64,000 nucleotides of DNA. Origin: Lepisosteus oculatus. Lineage: Eukaryota > Chordata > Actinopteri > Semionotiformes > Lepisosteidae. Where the stretch lies: assembly GCF_040954835.1 (NCBI RefSeq), contig NC_090711.1, forward strand, positions 14,751,001-14,815,000, in the 5' to 3' direction. The translations under genes and the position numbers were made by a program. Numbering within the stretch: position 1 is the first letter of the stretch; each line of letters starts with the position of its first letter. This document shows, piece after piece, positions 12,584 to 23,599 of the stretch. Under the pieces are notes generated by a model. The model searched no databases. It was not told the DNA's origin and saw only the letters and a list, made by a program, of their open reading frames with translations.

Positions 12584-13073
12584 TACAGAAGCTTATCAGC
12601 GCCATGGAGAAAAAACAAAAATCGAATTTATTTGAGACAGTATTGCATTTATTTGAGAAAATCTCGTTTATATGAGCAAAGTATTGTGTTTACACGAGAC
12701 AATTATCTCATTAATACAAGCAAATTATTGTGTTTAAATGAGAAAATTATTGATTTTAAGCAAAAGTTAATTTGTGAAAAATGTTTTTTATTAATACTGT
12801 ACAGTATATGCCATAATATTGTCCCTTGCAAAGTAGCATTGATTTTTACAACAGTAGAATATGGTCACACTTCCCTTTTTGGAAAAAAAATGTAAAGGAG
12901 CATGTGTACTGTCTGTTTATATACATAAAGTACAACACGGTGTCAGTGAGCATTCCCAGGCTAAACACATATTGTTTTTGCCATTTCCGAGACAAGTAGA
13001 AATGACACGGTTTTCCAAACGTTTTTCTCCTTTTCTCCATTTTTCTCCGTGGCACTAATAAGCTTCCACAGTA
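12584..13073. mobile_element. Non-autonomous DNA transposon (MITE) with inverted ends and subterminal repeats
   Basis: Inverted ends GAAGCTTATCAGCGCCATGG (from 12588) and the complement of CCGTGGCACTAATAAGCTTC (to 13066) match at most positions and continue as GAGAAAAA. Inside the left end, about six units of 20-22 bp alternate around a TGAGAAAATTAT/TCTCGTTTA core (12625-12770). Ends and subterminal repeats resemble the element at 42773-43308. A clean target duplication was not found. Confidence 0.65.
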
Positions 13074-13371
13074 AGGTAATTAATTTGAAAAAAAATCAAC
13101 TGTTTCTAACTGAATTTTATATTGGCTATTAGACTGGTGTCTCTTATTAGGGTTGCTGGCTGCATTTGACTAACTACTGTATATGATCATTTTAGATGAC
13201 AGTAGAGATGCATTTGTTATTTCTGTTAACTGCAGATTTGTATTTTTGTGAATACACAAGGCCCACGGTTTTATTTTAATATTTTGGAAAGAAAAACTGG
13301 TGCGTGGCTCCAAAGCTCAGGAGGTCAAAGGTGTCTTTAATGAGGATTAGCTCAAGTACATCGCCTTTGCA

Positions 13372-13524
13372 AAGGCTGCAAAGGAACAAGTAAAGGTTTA
13401 TTTCATTCTGAAAAGAGAAGAAAAGAAACACAACGTTTCGGTGGTGGAGCCTTCTTTGGGCCTACTTTGTGTTTCTTTTTTTTTCTCTTTTCAGCATGGA
13501 ATAACCCTTTACTGGTTCCTTTAG
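13372..13524. repeat. Second Penelope 3'-end palindrome
   Basis: The minus arm 13372-13460 and plus arm 13465-13524 share the GAAACGTTGTGTTTCTTTTC and CAGCATGGAATAAC-type text. It is a shorter and more diverged version of the 11.7-kb palindrome. Confidence 0.75.
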
Positions 13525-13893
13525 TGAGGATTGTCAGGGTTACACATATTTCTCTAGCACTGGTTATACAGTGCCTTGCAAAAGTATTCACCCCCCTTGG
13601 ACCTTTTCACATTTTATTGTGTTACAGCATGGAACCATGATGTATTTAACTGAGAATTTTTGCCACTCATCAACGCAAAGTACTCTATAATATGAAAGGG
13701 AAAAAAACAGACACTACTTAATTAATTAAAAATAAAAAAAACAGAAAATAATTAAATGCATAAGTATTCCATTGACACACCCTTACTTTGACACATTTAA
13801 TTTACAGTAACTACTGTAACTCTGTTCTCCAAGTCACATAATTACTTGACTGGAGTCCACCTGTGTGCAATTGAGGTGTTTCACATGATTTCA

Positions 13894-14455
13894 GCAGCCA
13901 TATCACCCTGCAACTCACAACTGGCAACCTGAAAACTGAAGCATCAGTACCTGGATGAGAGACCTTCTGGGAAAAACTAAGGCTGCTGCTGGAAGAGGTG
14001 GGAGAGGCCAGCAGGGGGCGCTGAACCTGCGGTCCATGTGGTTCCTAATGCCCCAGTATAGTGACGGGGACACTATACTGTAAATAAGCGCCATCCTTCG
14101 GATGAGATGTAAAACCTAGGTCCTGACTCTCTGTGGTCATTAAAAATCCCAGGGTATTTCTCGAAAAGAGTTGGGGTATAACCCCAGCGTCTTGGCCAAA
14201 TTTCCCATTGGTCCTTACCAATCATGGCCTCCTAAAAATCCTAATCTATAAATTGGGTTCATTTCTCTGCTCTCCTCCACACTACTACCTGATGTGTGGC
14301 GAACGTTCTGGCGCACTATGGCTGCTGTTGCATCATCCAGGTGGTGCTATACATTGGTGGTGGTGGAAGGGAATCTCCATTACCTGTAAAGCACTTTGAG
14401 TGGAGTGCCCAGAAAAGCGCTATAAGTGTAAGAAATTATTAATGAATTATTATTA
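13894..14455 (+). repeat. 5S rRNA-derived SINE (SINE3 type), copy 1, inside the Tc1 element
   Basis: The head (CCATATCACCCTGCAACTCA, then CAGTACCTGGATGAGAGACC) aligns with 5S rRNA internal-promoter text. The body and tail end in AAAGCACTTTGAGTGGAGTG and a TTATTA-type run. Insertion into the Tc1 element shows this copy is younger than that Tc1 insertion. Confidence 0.9.
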
Positions 14456-14513
14456 AACACACCTGAGTCTGGGAGCTTCCCCACTTAGTGCATTTCCAAG
14501 GAAACACTACACC

Positions 14514-15492
14514 ATGGAGATCAAGGAACATTCCAAGCAGATCAAGGTTCTTGAAAAATACCAGTCAGGGCAAGGATATAAGAAAGGTTGCAAGGCATTG
14601 AATATACCTCGAAGCACAGTGATTAAAAGTCATTAAAAAGATGTAAAATATGGAAAACTGTGAATCTGTCCAGAACTGTCCGTCCTCCAAACCTGAGTGT
14701 CCGGGCAAGAAGAGCTGTAGTAAGGGAGGCCACCAAGAGGCCTATGGCAACTCTAAAGGAGTTTCAGTCCATCATGACAGAGATGGGAGAAATGAGACAA
14801 CAATAGCACGCACACCTCATAAATCTGGATTGTATGGAAGGGTGGCAAGAAGAAAGCCTTTGTTGAAAACTCATATCACAACTTGGCTGGAATTTGCCCA
14901 AAGGCATGTGAGAGACTCAACAATTTGGAGGACAATTGTATGGTCTGATGAGACCACAATTGAACTTTGTTTGGCGCAAACCTACTGTAACACAGCACTT
15001 CACACTGAGAACACCTACCCGACAGTCAAACATGGTGGTGGCAGCATCATGCTTTGGGGATGCTTCTCTGCGGCAGGGACTGGAAAACTCATAAAGATAG
15101 AAGGAATAATGGATGGAGCTAATTACAGACAAATCCTGGAGGAAAACGTGCTACAACCTGCAAGAGCACTAGGACTTGGAAGATGATTCATCTTCCAACA
15201 GGACAATGACCTGAACATACAGCAAAAGCCACACTGGAATGGCTTAAAACCAAAAAGGTTAATGTCCTGGAGTGACCCAGTCAAAGTCCAGACCTCAATC
15301 CAATTGAACATCTGTGGAATTGACTTAAAAATTGCTGTTCGTAAATGGTCCCCATCTAACTTGATGGAGCTTGAGCAATTTTGCCAAGAAGAATGGGCAA
15401 GAATTCCAGTGTTAAGATGTGCAACGCTGACAGAGACTTACCCAAAGAGACTCACAGCTGTAATCAATTATTTTCTGTTTTTTATTTTTAAT
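14514..15492 (+). pseudogene. Tc1-like transposase pseudogene
   Basis: The N-terminal helix-turn-helix segment starts at ATG 14514 (KQIKVLEKYQSGQGYKKGCK, LNIPRSTV) and stops at 14634. After frame shifts the DDE catalytic part resumes by about 14816 ([20 protein letters not shown]; first Asp in [27 protein letters not shown]) and ends at a stop at 15184-15186. The next pieces hold the second Asp motif (FQQDND) and a C-terminal stretch to 15492. Several stops and shifts make it non-functional. The native enzyme cuts and pastes DNA at TA sites. Confidence 0.9.
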
Positions 15493-15639
15493 TAATTTAG
15501 TACAATGTCTGGATTTTCACTTTGGCATTATAGAGTACTTTGTGCTGATGAGTGACAAAAATTCTCCGTTAAATAAAATGTGAAAGAAAAAAAAATGTGA
15601 AAAGGGGGGGATGAATAGTTTTCTAAGGCACCGTAGGAA

Positions 15640-17240
15640 AAGCCTTTCAGAACTGTTCATACTTTTCACTTACCTTTTTCAAGGTAAGCCTGATCAACCT
15701 GCACCATATTTAACATCTGTAATATGTACAACTACTAGCCAGGCTGTCAAACCCACCAGCCGAAACTTTATTTTCAGATCTGTAACACATTGCTAAAGAT
15801 ATTTTTACTATAGAAATTAAAATCGCAGCTTATATCTGAGAATATTTTCAAAATCCTACAATTCTAAAACTCTGATAAAATCATCTCTATAAAGTTGTAA
15901 ATTTCACATACTGTATAACGTACTGCATATCTATTTTACATTTTCAATCCTCTCGCTGTCATTTAGTCTGGCGTGAAATGCAGATTAATAAGGTACGTGA
16001 GACGTACTCATCTTCTGATCTGATTAGCACTCTGGATGAGCAAACGAGCATTTCATTACTTATAGTGAGTCATTTTGCATGTGTGTGTCCCTGTTTCTTA
16101 AACGGACTAAAATGAATTGTATTTGAAAGTACATAAGGACCTTTTCAAAATACCTTCAAGGTATTCTTGAGTTCTAGGATCAAATGTTAACAATACTGTA
16201 ACACCGAATTCCACTGAATTTACATTCTCCTGTATCCTCTTATACATAAATGCAACAGTGCTGTTTCTGTCTCAAAATGTTTGTTCAGAAAACTGTAACA
16301 GAGCTCGTTGCCTCTGTAGTTTACATCTTGTGTTCCATTTTTCTTAACATCCTTTAAACTAATTATAAAACACACATTCTAAAGCCACAGACACACGGGG
16401 ATTAATGGTATTTGTGCAGTAGTTGGCCACATTTTCCCCACTGAAATGCCACAGATGTGGACTTTAAAGCACTAGAATTTGACTTTCTTATAATAAATGC
16501 CCTGTTTATGATGGCATTTTTCCCAAGGAGGAAAATTATTTTGAGCAACATGCTTAATTACAAAACAACATGATTAAGCTGCTGTTTTATGCTATCACAT
16601 GAACCACCAGATGTGACTTCTCAACTGGCAACTGTCCAGTGTCCACATTGAAACAAGGAATATAAGTGTTTCCTCCAGATGAACTTACAGCCCAACCTTT
16701 GCTCACAGATATGGTTTTAATTTGCCAAGCCCTCTGGGTCCAGTCTTTTGTTCTCTGCGTGGGGTTATCAGACTTGCAGATCTCTAGCATTCCTTCTGCA
16801 ACCTGGAACATTTCCTGAAAAGACCGAAGGACATTCCCTTTAAGAACTGCCTCTATTCCCCAGGGGAAGACACTTAAATATTATGCCCTGTGGCAGGCCT
16901 ACGTGTCGTCAGCGTCATTTGTCATTTATTTTCAACATGCAACCCAACACTAAAGGCTTGACAGAACTTTTTGTTTACATTTTCTGATTTGACAATTTGC
17001 AAAGTAGCTATGTATTGTTTGTATTAAGAGAATTGTGTTTTCTGTGGCCTGATCAGGTCTCATGGAACACTGAGATTTTGAGTCAGGAAATTATTTTATT
17101 TTCTGATATTACTATGATTCTCAATATAACACAAGGGGTGCTTCTAAAATAATAGTTGATAATAGTGGCTTAGCAGACACTACTATCCAAGGCAATCTGC
17201 AGTACATGGATGAAATGTGCATGAGATATATAGAACCATG
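15640..17240. other. Intergenic, nothing recognised
   Basis: AT-rich, mostly unique-looking DNA without supported genes. The frame at 16587-16811 on the minus strand has no recognisable content. Confidence 0.5.
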
Positions 17241-17247
17241 TACTTAC

Positions 17248-17700
17248 TGTTACGCCCCGATGAGCTCCAGCACCACTGCATTAGCTCCAACAATTACCAG
17301 TGCGCATTCCACACATGCTAGAGACTCATTGGGGCCATCCTCTACGAGATCAGGCTGGGCCTATCAGGCCAATTAGGGAACCTTGCACAGTATTTAAGCC
17401 CTGAGGAACTATTCCTCAGGGCTCAGACATTGAGTTACTAACTCTGCTTTGAGGTTGTCTCAGTTTCAGGTTCCCCAGTCATCATTGCCATTAATCATCT
17501 CTTCATCACCTCAGACCCCAGCCTCTGCTCTGCCTGCTTCAGTTGTGCAGTTACTGCCTCAGCTGTTTCCTCAGTCTCAGCTCTGTTTGTCCTCTTCAGT
17601 GCTTTCATCGAATAAATTATCTTGATTGTCGTGTATCTTGGCTCATTGACTTTAATTTTTACCAAGCCTGTTTCAACACCTTGTTGGGCCCTGCATAACA
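17248..17700 (+). mobile_element. Solo LTR of a Gypsy (Ty3)-type retrotransposon
   Basis: The 453-bp unit begins TGTTACGCCCC and ends CTGCATAACA, so its termini are the inverted TGTTA/TAACA pair typical of these LTRs. A 5-bp near-duplication (CTTAC before, CTTAT after) flanks it. Inside are a TATA-like AGTATTTAAG near 17391 and an AATAAA near 17610, placed as expected for U3, R and U5. No internal retrotransposon genes adjoin it, so it is probably a recombination product. Strand is set by the AATAAA. Confidence 0.82.
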
Positions 17701-17859
17701 CTTATGAGTTAATACAATAAAAAATAAGTTAAACACAAGCTGGATATGCAATGCACACTCTGTCGGGCAAGGTGAAATAAGATTTCATCAAGTTTGCAGA
17801 CAGTGTGGATATTAAGCAGCCTGGAGCATTAACTCTATGTTCATAGGCAACAGGAGCAA

Positions 17860-18740
17860 TAAGCAAAGCAAACCAACAGATTGAGAGTCAAGGACACACT
17901 GAGAAATGGAGCTGAGAGCTGAGAGAACACAGATACTATTTAAACAGACAGTCTTGAGCAAACACCAGAAAGGAGGTCAGGGACAGAGCAGTTCTGAATT
18001 CTGTGGGTGGGTAGCCCTTTCTATCACTAAGGTGTGAGGATGAAAAAAAAGAATTGTGCTCTGGAAATGCAAGAGAGAAAACAAAAAGTCTGGCAGAGGA
18101 GGAGTGGAAAGGGCAGGATGGGGTGTAGAAAAAGACTAAAGGTAGGTACAGCAGAGGGTTTGAGCAGAAAGTGAGAACTGAATAAGATGCATATGGCAAT
18201 ATGGAGACAGAGGGATGGGAGTAAGGTTGTAATGTGAAAAGAGAGGATATATTTTTGGATCGGAATGGAGTGGACAGATAGATGTAGAAGAGCTTAGGTG
18301 GAAATTTATTAAAAGACTGGATGACAGATTGGAAATAAAACCTTTGGCAGAGTCCAGTGCAATTAAGAAGGATGAAAGAAGTTCAACACTAAAGGTCTAA
18401 AGTGGAGAGCAAATTTAGATCACTTTCACTTCTTTACAGCTGTCTTTGGTAGAGCAGAGTGCAGAGGAATAGGGAAGAGTCAAGTCATGAAGAGGAAGAT
18501 GAGAGTGGACAGAGGGAGTCCAGTGATGGGATAACAACAGAGAATAGAATGATAGATAGCAGAGTCCACATTATGTCTGTAGGAGTCATCAGATGGAAGA
18601 TGAGAGAGTGTGGAAGACGCAAAAGTATCTGGACACACAGAGTGGAGGATGTGGCAGAGAGAGAGTCCACTGTGGACTATGGACAATGTAGACTAGGAGA
18701 TGCCAACATCTACTGCCACACTCCCCTATGAGGAGCAGGA
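17860..18740. other. Purine-rich (plus strand) low-complexity stretch
   Basis: The plus strand is strongly biased to A and G (AGAGAGTGTGGAAGACGC-like text). Overlapping open frames on both strands follow from this bias and carry no motifs. It could be an old repeat; no family was recognised. Confidence 0.4.
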
Positions 18741-21700
18741 GCAAGAACATGCAGGGTGGTTAGTAGTTTCACCACTGTAGGGTTGCCATGATGTCTCTAG
18801 GCGAGAGGCTCTGGGTCATGTTTAGATCATCCAGTGCCTGCCCCTATTTTTTTCTTGCCATAGTGAGAGGGGGTACTAAGGATACAAGACACCCTTTTTC
18901 TGATCCAGCAAATTGAGTCCCTGTTGCTGAAGAAGATGAGCTCCCAGGCACTGGGAAGAAGTTTTTTCTATGGTGTCATTTGAAAGGACTGTTTATAACT
19001 TATAAACAATTTCACATCATTTTAAATATTTATCCATTAAAGCCATTTTATTTATTTTTGAACTTTAAAACAAAAACAATGTAATGTTTCATCACCCATT
19101 ACTCACCACCCCCAGTACCATGAATCTGAGCAGCAGTGGCACAGACAGTACTGGGTGGGTCCAGTAGTACCAGTGAGGGAATCCACAGGGTCCCAGGACA
19201 GAGTCAGTGTCCGCCTAGCTGTGCCCACGCTGGGAAGCCTGCTCCCCATGCAGCTTTGACAGGCCAAGCCTGGAGCTCTAATACAGCAGGAGGGCTGGTG
19301 AGAGCAAGGACTCGCTTGGATTATAACAGTGTAGAGAGAAGTTTCCAGAATTTAACCACACTCTTTTGATGAGACACTCTGAAAACATATGTAAGTAGGT
19401 GACTGTTGTGTCCCCCTGGACAGTGTTTACAGAAGGGACTAGGAGCAAACTTCAAATAATAACATCTACCTGGGTTCTTGTGCTCTCTGTGAAGAAAGTG
19501 GAGATGGATGTATTCTTAACTTTCTTTAAAGCTGAATTTCTATTGTACCAAGTATTGTCCTGGGTAATGTATTTTTCTGTAACATTCAAATCACTGTTCT
19601 AAATATCAACATCTGATGGAGTTATTTAACAGAGGTTTGGGAGGAAGTGAAAATCTTTTGTAATCCCAGATGTATACAGTAAATACCCTGTCAGATCTGC
19701 GTGCATCTTTTCTTGCATGCAGCATTTCGGTCTCATTGCAGACAGACAGCTCTGACACTTGACATGAATAAGATTTGATGTTAATGGTGTTCGCCTCCTA
19801 CAGGTTAGGATGGGGGGTGGCTTTCTCACCTCTTCTTGAACAAGCAGCTCGTCTACCTTTAAATTATCCAGGGAAAACAAGCTGTCGGCTCTTTCCTTCA
19901 GTACTCCCGATGTCGTCATCCCTACATGGAGCTCTAAGCAACCTAGGTCACTTCGTCTCCCTTGTCCCACTTTCTCTCTCCTCCTAATTCTGCTTGCTTT
20001 CTGCTTGGGAGCATACAGCCCTCTGCGACTACATTCCTTATTTCTTCGTTGTTACTGTATCTGTTGCTTCTTCTCTCGCCTTTCCCCAGTCCTTGCAGAG
20101 GCCCCCTGGTTGTGGTTGTGCTGACCCTCACTTCACCACCAGGGCTCAGTCTGCGCTGGGTCCAGGCCTCATCATCCACAGCCCTGTCCCGGGCTGGGAC
20201 AGAGTCAGGTTCCCCCCTTGACATGCCAAGACTCTGTAGTTTGCGAAACTTTCATCTAAACAACTTGTTATTAAGTGTGCAAGTGCAGGCCCCAAAGAAC
20301 TGTAATATCTAAGGGAGGCAATGGTATAACTAAAATCTTGATGTCTGTATAAACATACTGTACCGGATCTTCTTTATATGGATGCCAAATTACAGGAGCA
20401 ACATCACAATTGAATCAAATTGACAGTGCTCACATAGTCCCCTCATTTTCCTTTCTATATAAATGTAGAATCTCAGAAGAAACAAGAGGGGAAGCCCTGT
20501 CTTTTATAATGGAGAGGGAAAATAAAAACAGATAACTGGGAAAACGTGTGCAGCTGCTCGAGTCAGCTTCCATTTGTTTAAAACAAAGTTTTAACTGTGA
20601 GGGCATGCAAAGAAGAGTATTAAAGTCTCTTCTTGTGCTGGACAAAGCGAAGTCTCCTGTGTTTATTCACTGCAGTGTGAATTCCTCTGTCCTGATCCCC
20701 TGAACAGCTGTGGAAAACCTGGATTATCTCAGACTCTAGCAAGCATTCTTCACACAGCTCAGCTTGCACGGCTCGGGTTGCTGTGTGGCTATGTCTCGGC
20801 TCAGGGCAGAGCTGCTCTGTGGCTGAGACTCCTACAGGCTCCTGGCCAGTCCTCAGCAACACTGATTACCAGCTCTCTGTGGCACCGTGTCACACTCTGC
20901 TGCACCTCATTCACTTTTGTACAGAGGAGACAGATGATTGGCATCTAATCATATCCTTTAAATACAATATCCCCCCTTAGCATTACTCTATTGTGTAAGG
21001 CATAGTGATAGGAAACACTATGCAAAACAAAAATTGCTACATTGTTAAGGATTACTTTGATATCTTTGTACTTCAATCTCTATATTTTACATCTATGCCT
21101 TATCCTTTGCATGCACACAGAAGTACACTGAAAAAAAACATTTGGGGAAAAATTACACAGGACAGACATAAAAAACAGCATTGTATTCAAGTCACTTCGG
21201 TCAAGCCTAAGTCACGTCTCAGGTGCCAACAGTGTCTCATATTCAGAACAAATGATCAGCAACTGGATAAAACTGGATAAAAGAAAAATAGGACTTTAGA
21301 ATTTCAGTCAATAAATCGAAAACTGAGCTGGACCCAAAAGCAGCGAAGAATGAGGCCAACAGGAGTCTGGAGGATGGCTAACCGCCAGATTTAGATGCAA
21401 GTCAAGAAACTGTGGAGACAAAACCAGACTGCTCAAACCAGTCAAAGTAAGAAACGGCACAAAGAACCACAAGTAGAAGCGCATATAAAAATCAGCTTAG
21501 TTTCTGATCATATTCTTTTTTAAAACCACAATTGTGCATCTGGCTATGTTTGAACTACTTTGGGTTTTGCCTTCTTTTCTAATTATGCTGTTACAATCAA
21601 ACTTAACAGTGCCTTCTGCCACACGGATGTGAGTCAGATAGATTCATATAAATCAATGCTGTTATTGCTGCATTTTCATTAATAAGCAACTCATAGTGAT

Positions 21701-23090
21701 CTGTAATGTCGGTTAATTTTTTATATATTTTGCTTCACAAATATATTTGTATTGCATAAGAAATGGTGCATTTGTGCATAGTTTTCAATTATACACATTG
21801 ATCTACAGTTTTATCCTGTGTGTTTTGAATGTGGACTTTTGATAGGTGACCTATATATATTTAGGTGTACACAGCTCAAGTATACAGAAATATATAGGTA
21901 TAGCTAATGTACAAATGAGCAGTAAATGGAGACTAAGAAACACAACATTTAAATGTTTTAATGTGAACACTCAAAAAGTGAGGGCTGCTCAACCCCTGTG
22001 GCCAGATAGACTGGCTGGGAATCAGTGCGTGTGACTCCAGACAGTGGTTTATACAGACAATTTGTGCCTGCTATGTGAAGCTGTGACCACAGCCTGGCTA
22101 GTAGACCTCAAAGTCTTGTAAGGAGATTTATTTTGGTAAGGAGTGCACATTTGTACAGTTTCCACCAATTTGGATGGCAAAGGTGGAGGGATGTTGGCGT
22201 TTCTTGTTTCTGATTGCAGGTTTTGATGAAGGTATGGTTCTCTGGTCCTGGAGACTGCCTGTCAATAAGCTTACTTTTAAATCAACAATTTCTAAAGAAA
22301 TTGAACAGTGTGAACATTTCAACAGGTGACGAGTTGAATTCTGCAATTGTGTGATCATTTAAGACTAAAATCTAAACATTCACCAGGCCTCAAGGACCAG
22401 AATGCAATTGCACAGTTTAATTGTACAGATGACTTGCTTGATTCATCAAAAGCTCAAATGTCTTTAAAAACAAGTGAACTATAAGACTACTGGGGTTGGG
22501 AGACTTGGGCTGGAGAGCCCTGGACTAAGCAGGGCTCCAAATCACCTAAGCTTAATGAAAATAATAATACAGAAATCTAATAATTCAGAGCTGTGTTCAT
22601 TTAATGTAATTAAATACCACATGTAATTAACTGTGCTGAAGTAACACAGAACTCTTTTGATTCCAACAGGGTCTATACTGTTACACTGCGGCATATAGGA
22701 AATTTTAGAGGGATCCCAGGTTGGTCTTATTTTTTAAACAAATGATTCTGTTATAAAATGGTTCCTGTTCATAATGTTGATGTGATCATTTAAATCATAA
22801 ACACAATTTCAAGTCATTTTAAACATCTGTGTCCCTACTGTTTATCTGTGGAGTGACCTTTTCTCTCTGTGCCCCAGGGCTCTGAATCACCAATCCAGCG
22901 TTTGTAAATCTGGTCTGAAAACTTTTTTAAAAACTTTAGAGTCGGTTTGCTTTGCTTCCATATCTAGTTCTGCACTTATATTTGTATAACGATAAGTTCT
23001 GTATGTTGGTGTTGATGCCTTTATTATACTCAACACGTCAGTTGAGAATGAAGTCCTATTTACACCAGCAATCTTATTACATATTCATGT
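18741..23090. other. Intergenic, nothing recognised
   Basis: Overlapping frames near 19770-20310 arise in a locally GC-richer, pyrimidine-rich stretch and lack motifs. I see no RNA gene or clear repeat. Confidence 0.45.
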
Positions 23091-23359
23091 CACAATAGGG
23101 CATCTCTGGAGAAATGAGTGAATTACCTTGCTAAAGAGTTGTACATCAGTATCCTACCTGGAGTTTTGAATCTGCAAACCTCTGACTGGATCCCGTAACT
23201 ACTGCTAAATGTTGTAAAGCACTTGGAGAAATTGTTTTTAAAGCTGGTATATAAAACATATTTTATTACTACTGTTGTCACTGCTGACTACTGTTGAAAT
23301 GGCTGGAAAAATCTGAGAACCAAGTTTTAAATGTAATACATTCCTTAACAGGGACAGAG

Positions 23360-23575
23360 GGTGGAGCAGGGGTTAGCATTATCTGCATAGAGTTTGTATG
23401 TGCTCTGGGTTCCTCCCAGAGTCTACAGACATGCCGGGAGATTAACTGGGTTCTGGGGATTTTGGCCCTGGTGTGAGAGTGCGTGTCTGTGTCCATCGGT
23501 CCTGCAGGGACAGGGTATTTCCTGCCTTGTGCCCAGTACTTGCCAGCCCAAGCCCCGAATTGAAAGAAAAGGTTA
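23360..23575 (+). repeat. GATGGATGG-family SINE fragment
   Basis: Contains TGCTCTGGGTTCCTCCCAGA, TTTTGGCCCTGGTGTGAGAG and CCTGCCTTGTGCCCAGTACT in the same order as the copy at 47812-48140. Its tail is decayed. Confidence 0.7.
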
Positions 23576-23599
23576 GAAAATATTTGGATATTCTTTAAC

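Larger units (their letters stand above)
13569..15633 (+). mobile_element. Decayed Tc1-like transposon with a nested SINE
   Basis: The element is flanked by TA and begins CAGTGCCTTGCAAAAGTATT. The far end, read on the other strand, begins CGGTGCCTTAGAAAACTATT, and the long inverted arms share AGAATTTTTG, CACTCATCA and AAAGTACTCTATAAT. It carries a broken transposase gene on the plus strand and is interrupted by a 5S-derived SINE at 13894-14455. Confidence 0.93.

Noticed and set aside
12846..13055. 69-codon minus-strand frame as a MITE-encoded protein
   Set aside because: No similarity to the HTH remnant of the related element and no other protein motif.
14133..14399. 88-codon open frame
   Set aside because: Lies inside the 5S-derived SINE; related frames occur in its other copies.
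18459..18731. Overlapping open frames on both strands
   Set aside because: Explained by purine bias of the region; no protein features.
19943..20312. Overlapping 93-116 codon frames on both strands
   Set aside because: Compositional artefact in a pyrimidine-rich stretch; no motifs.
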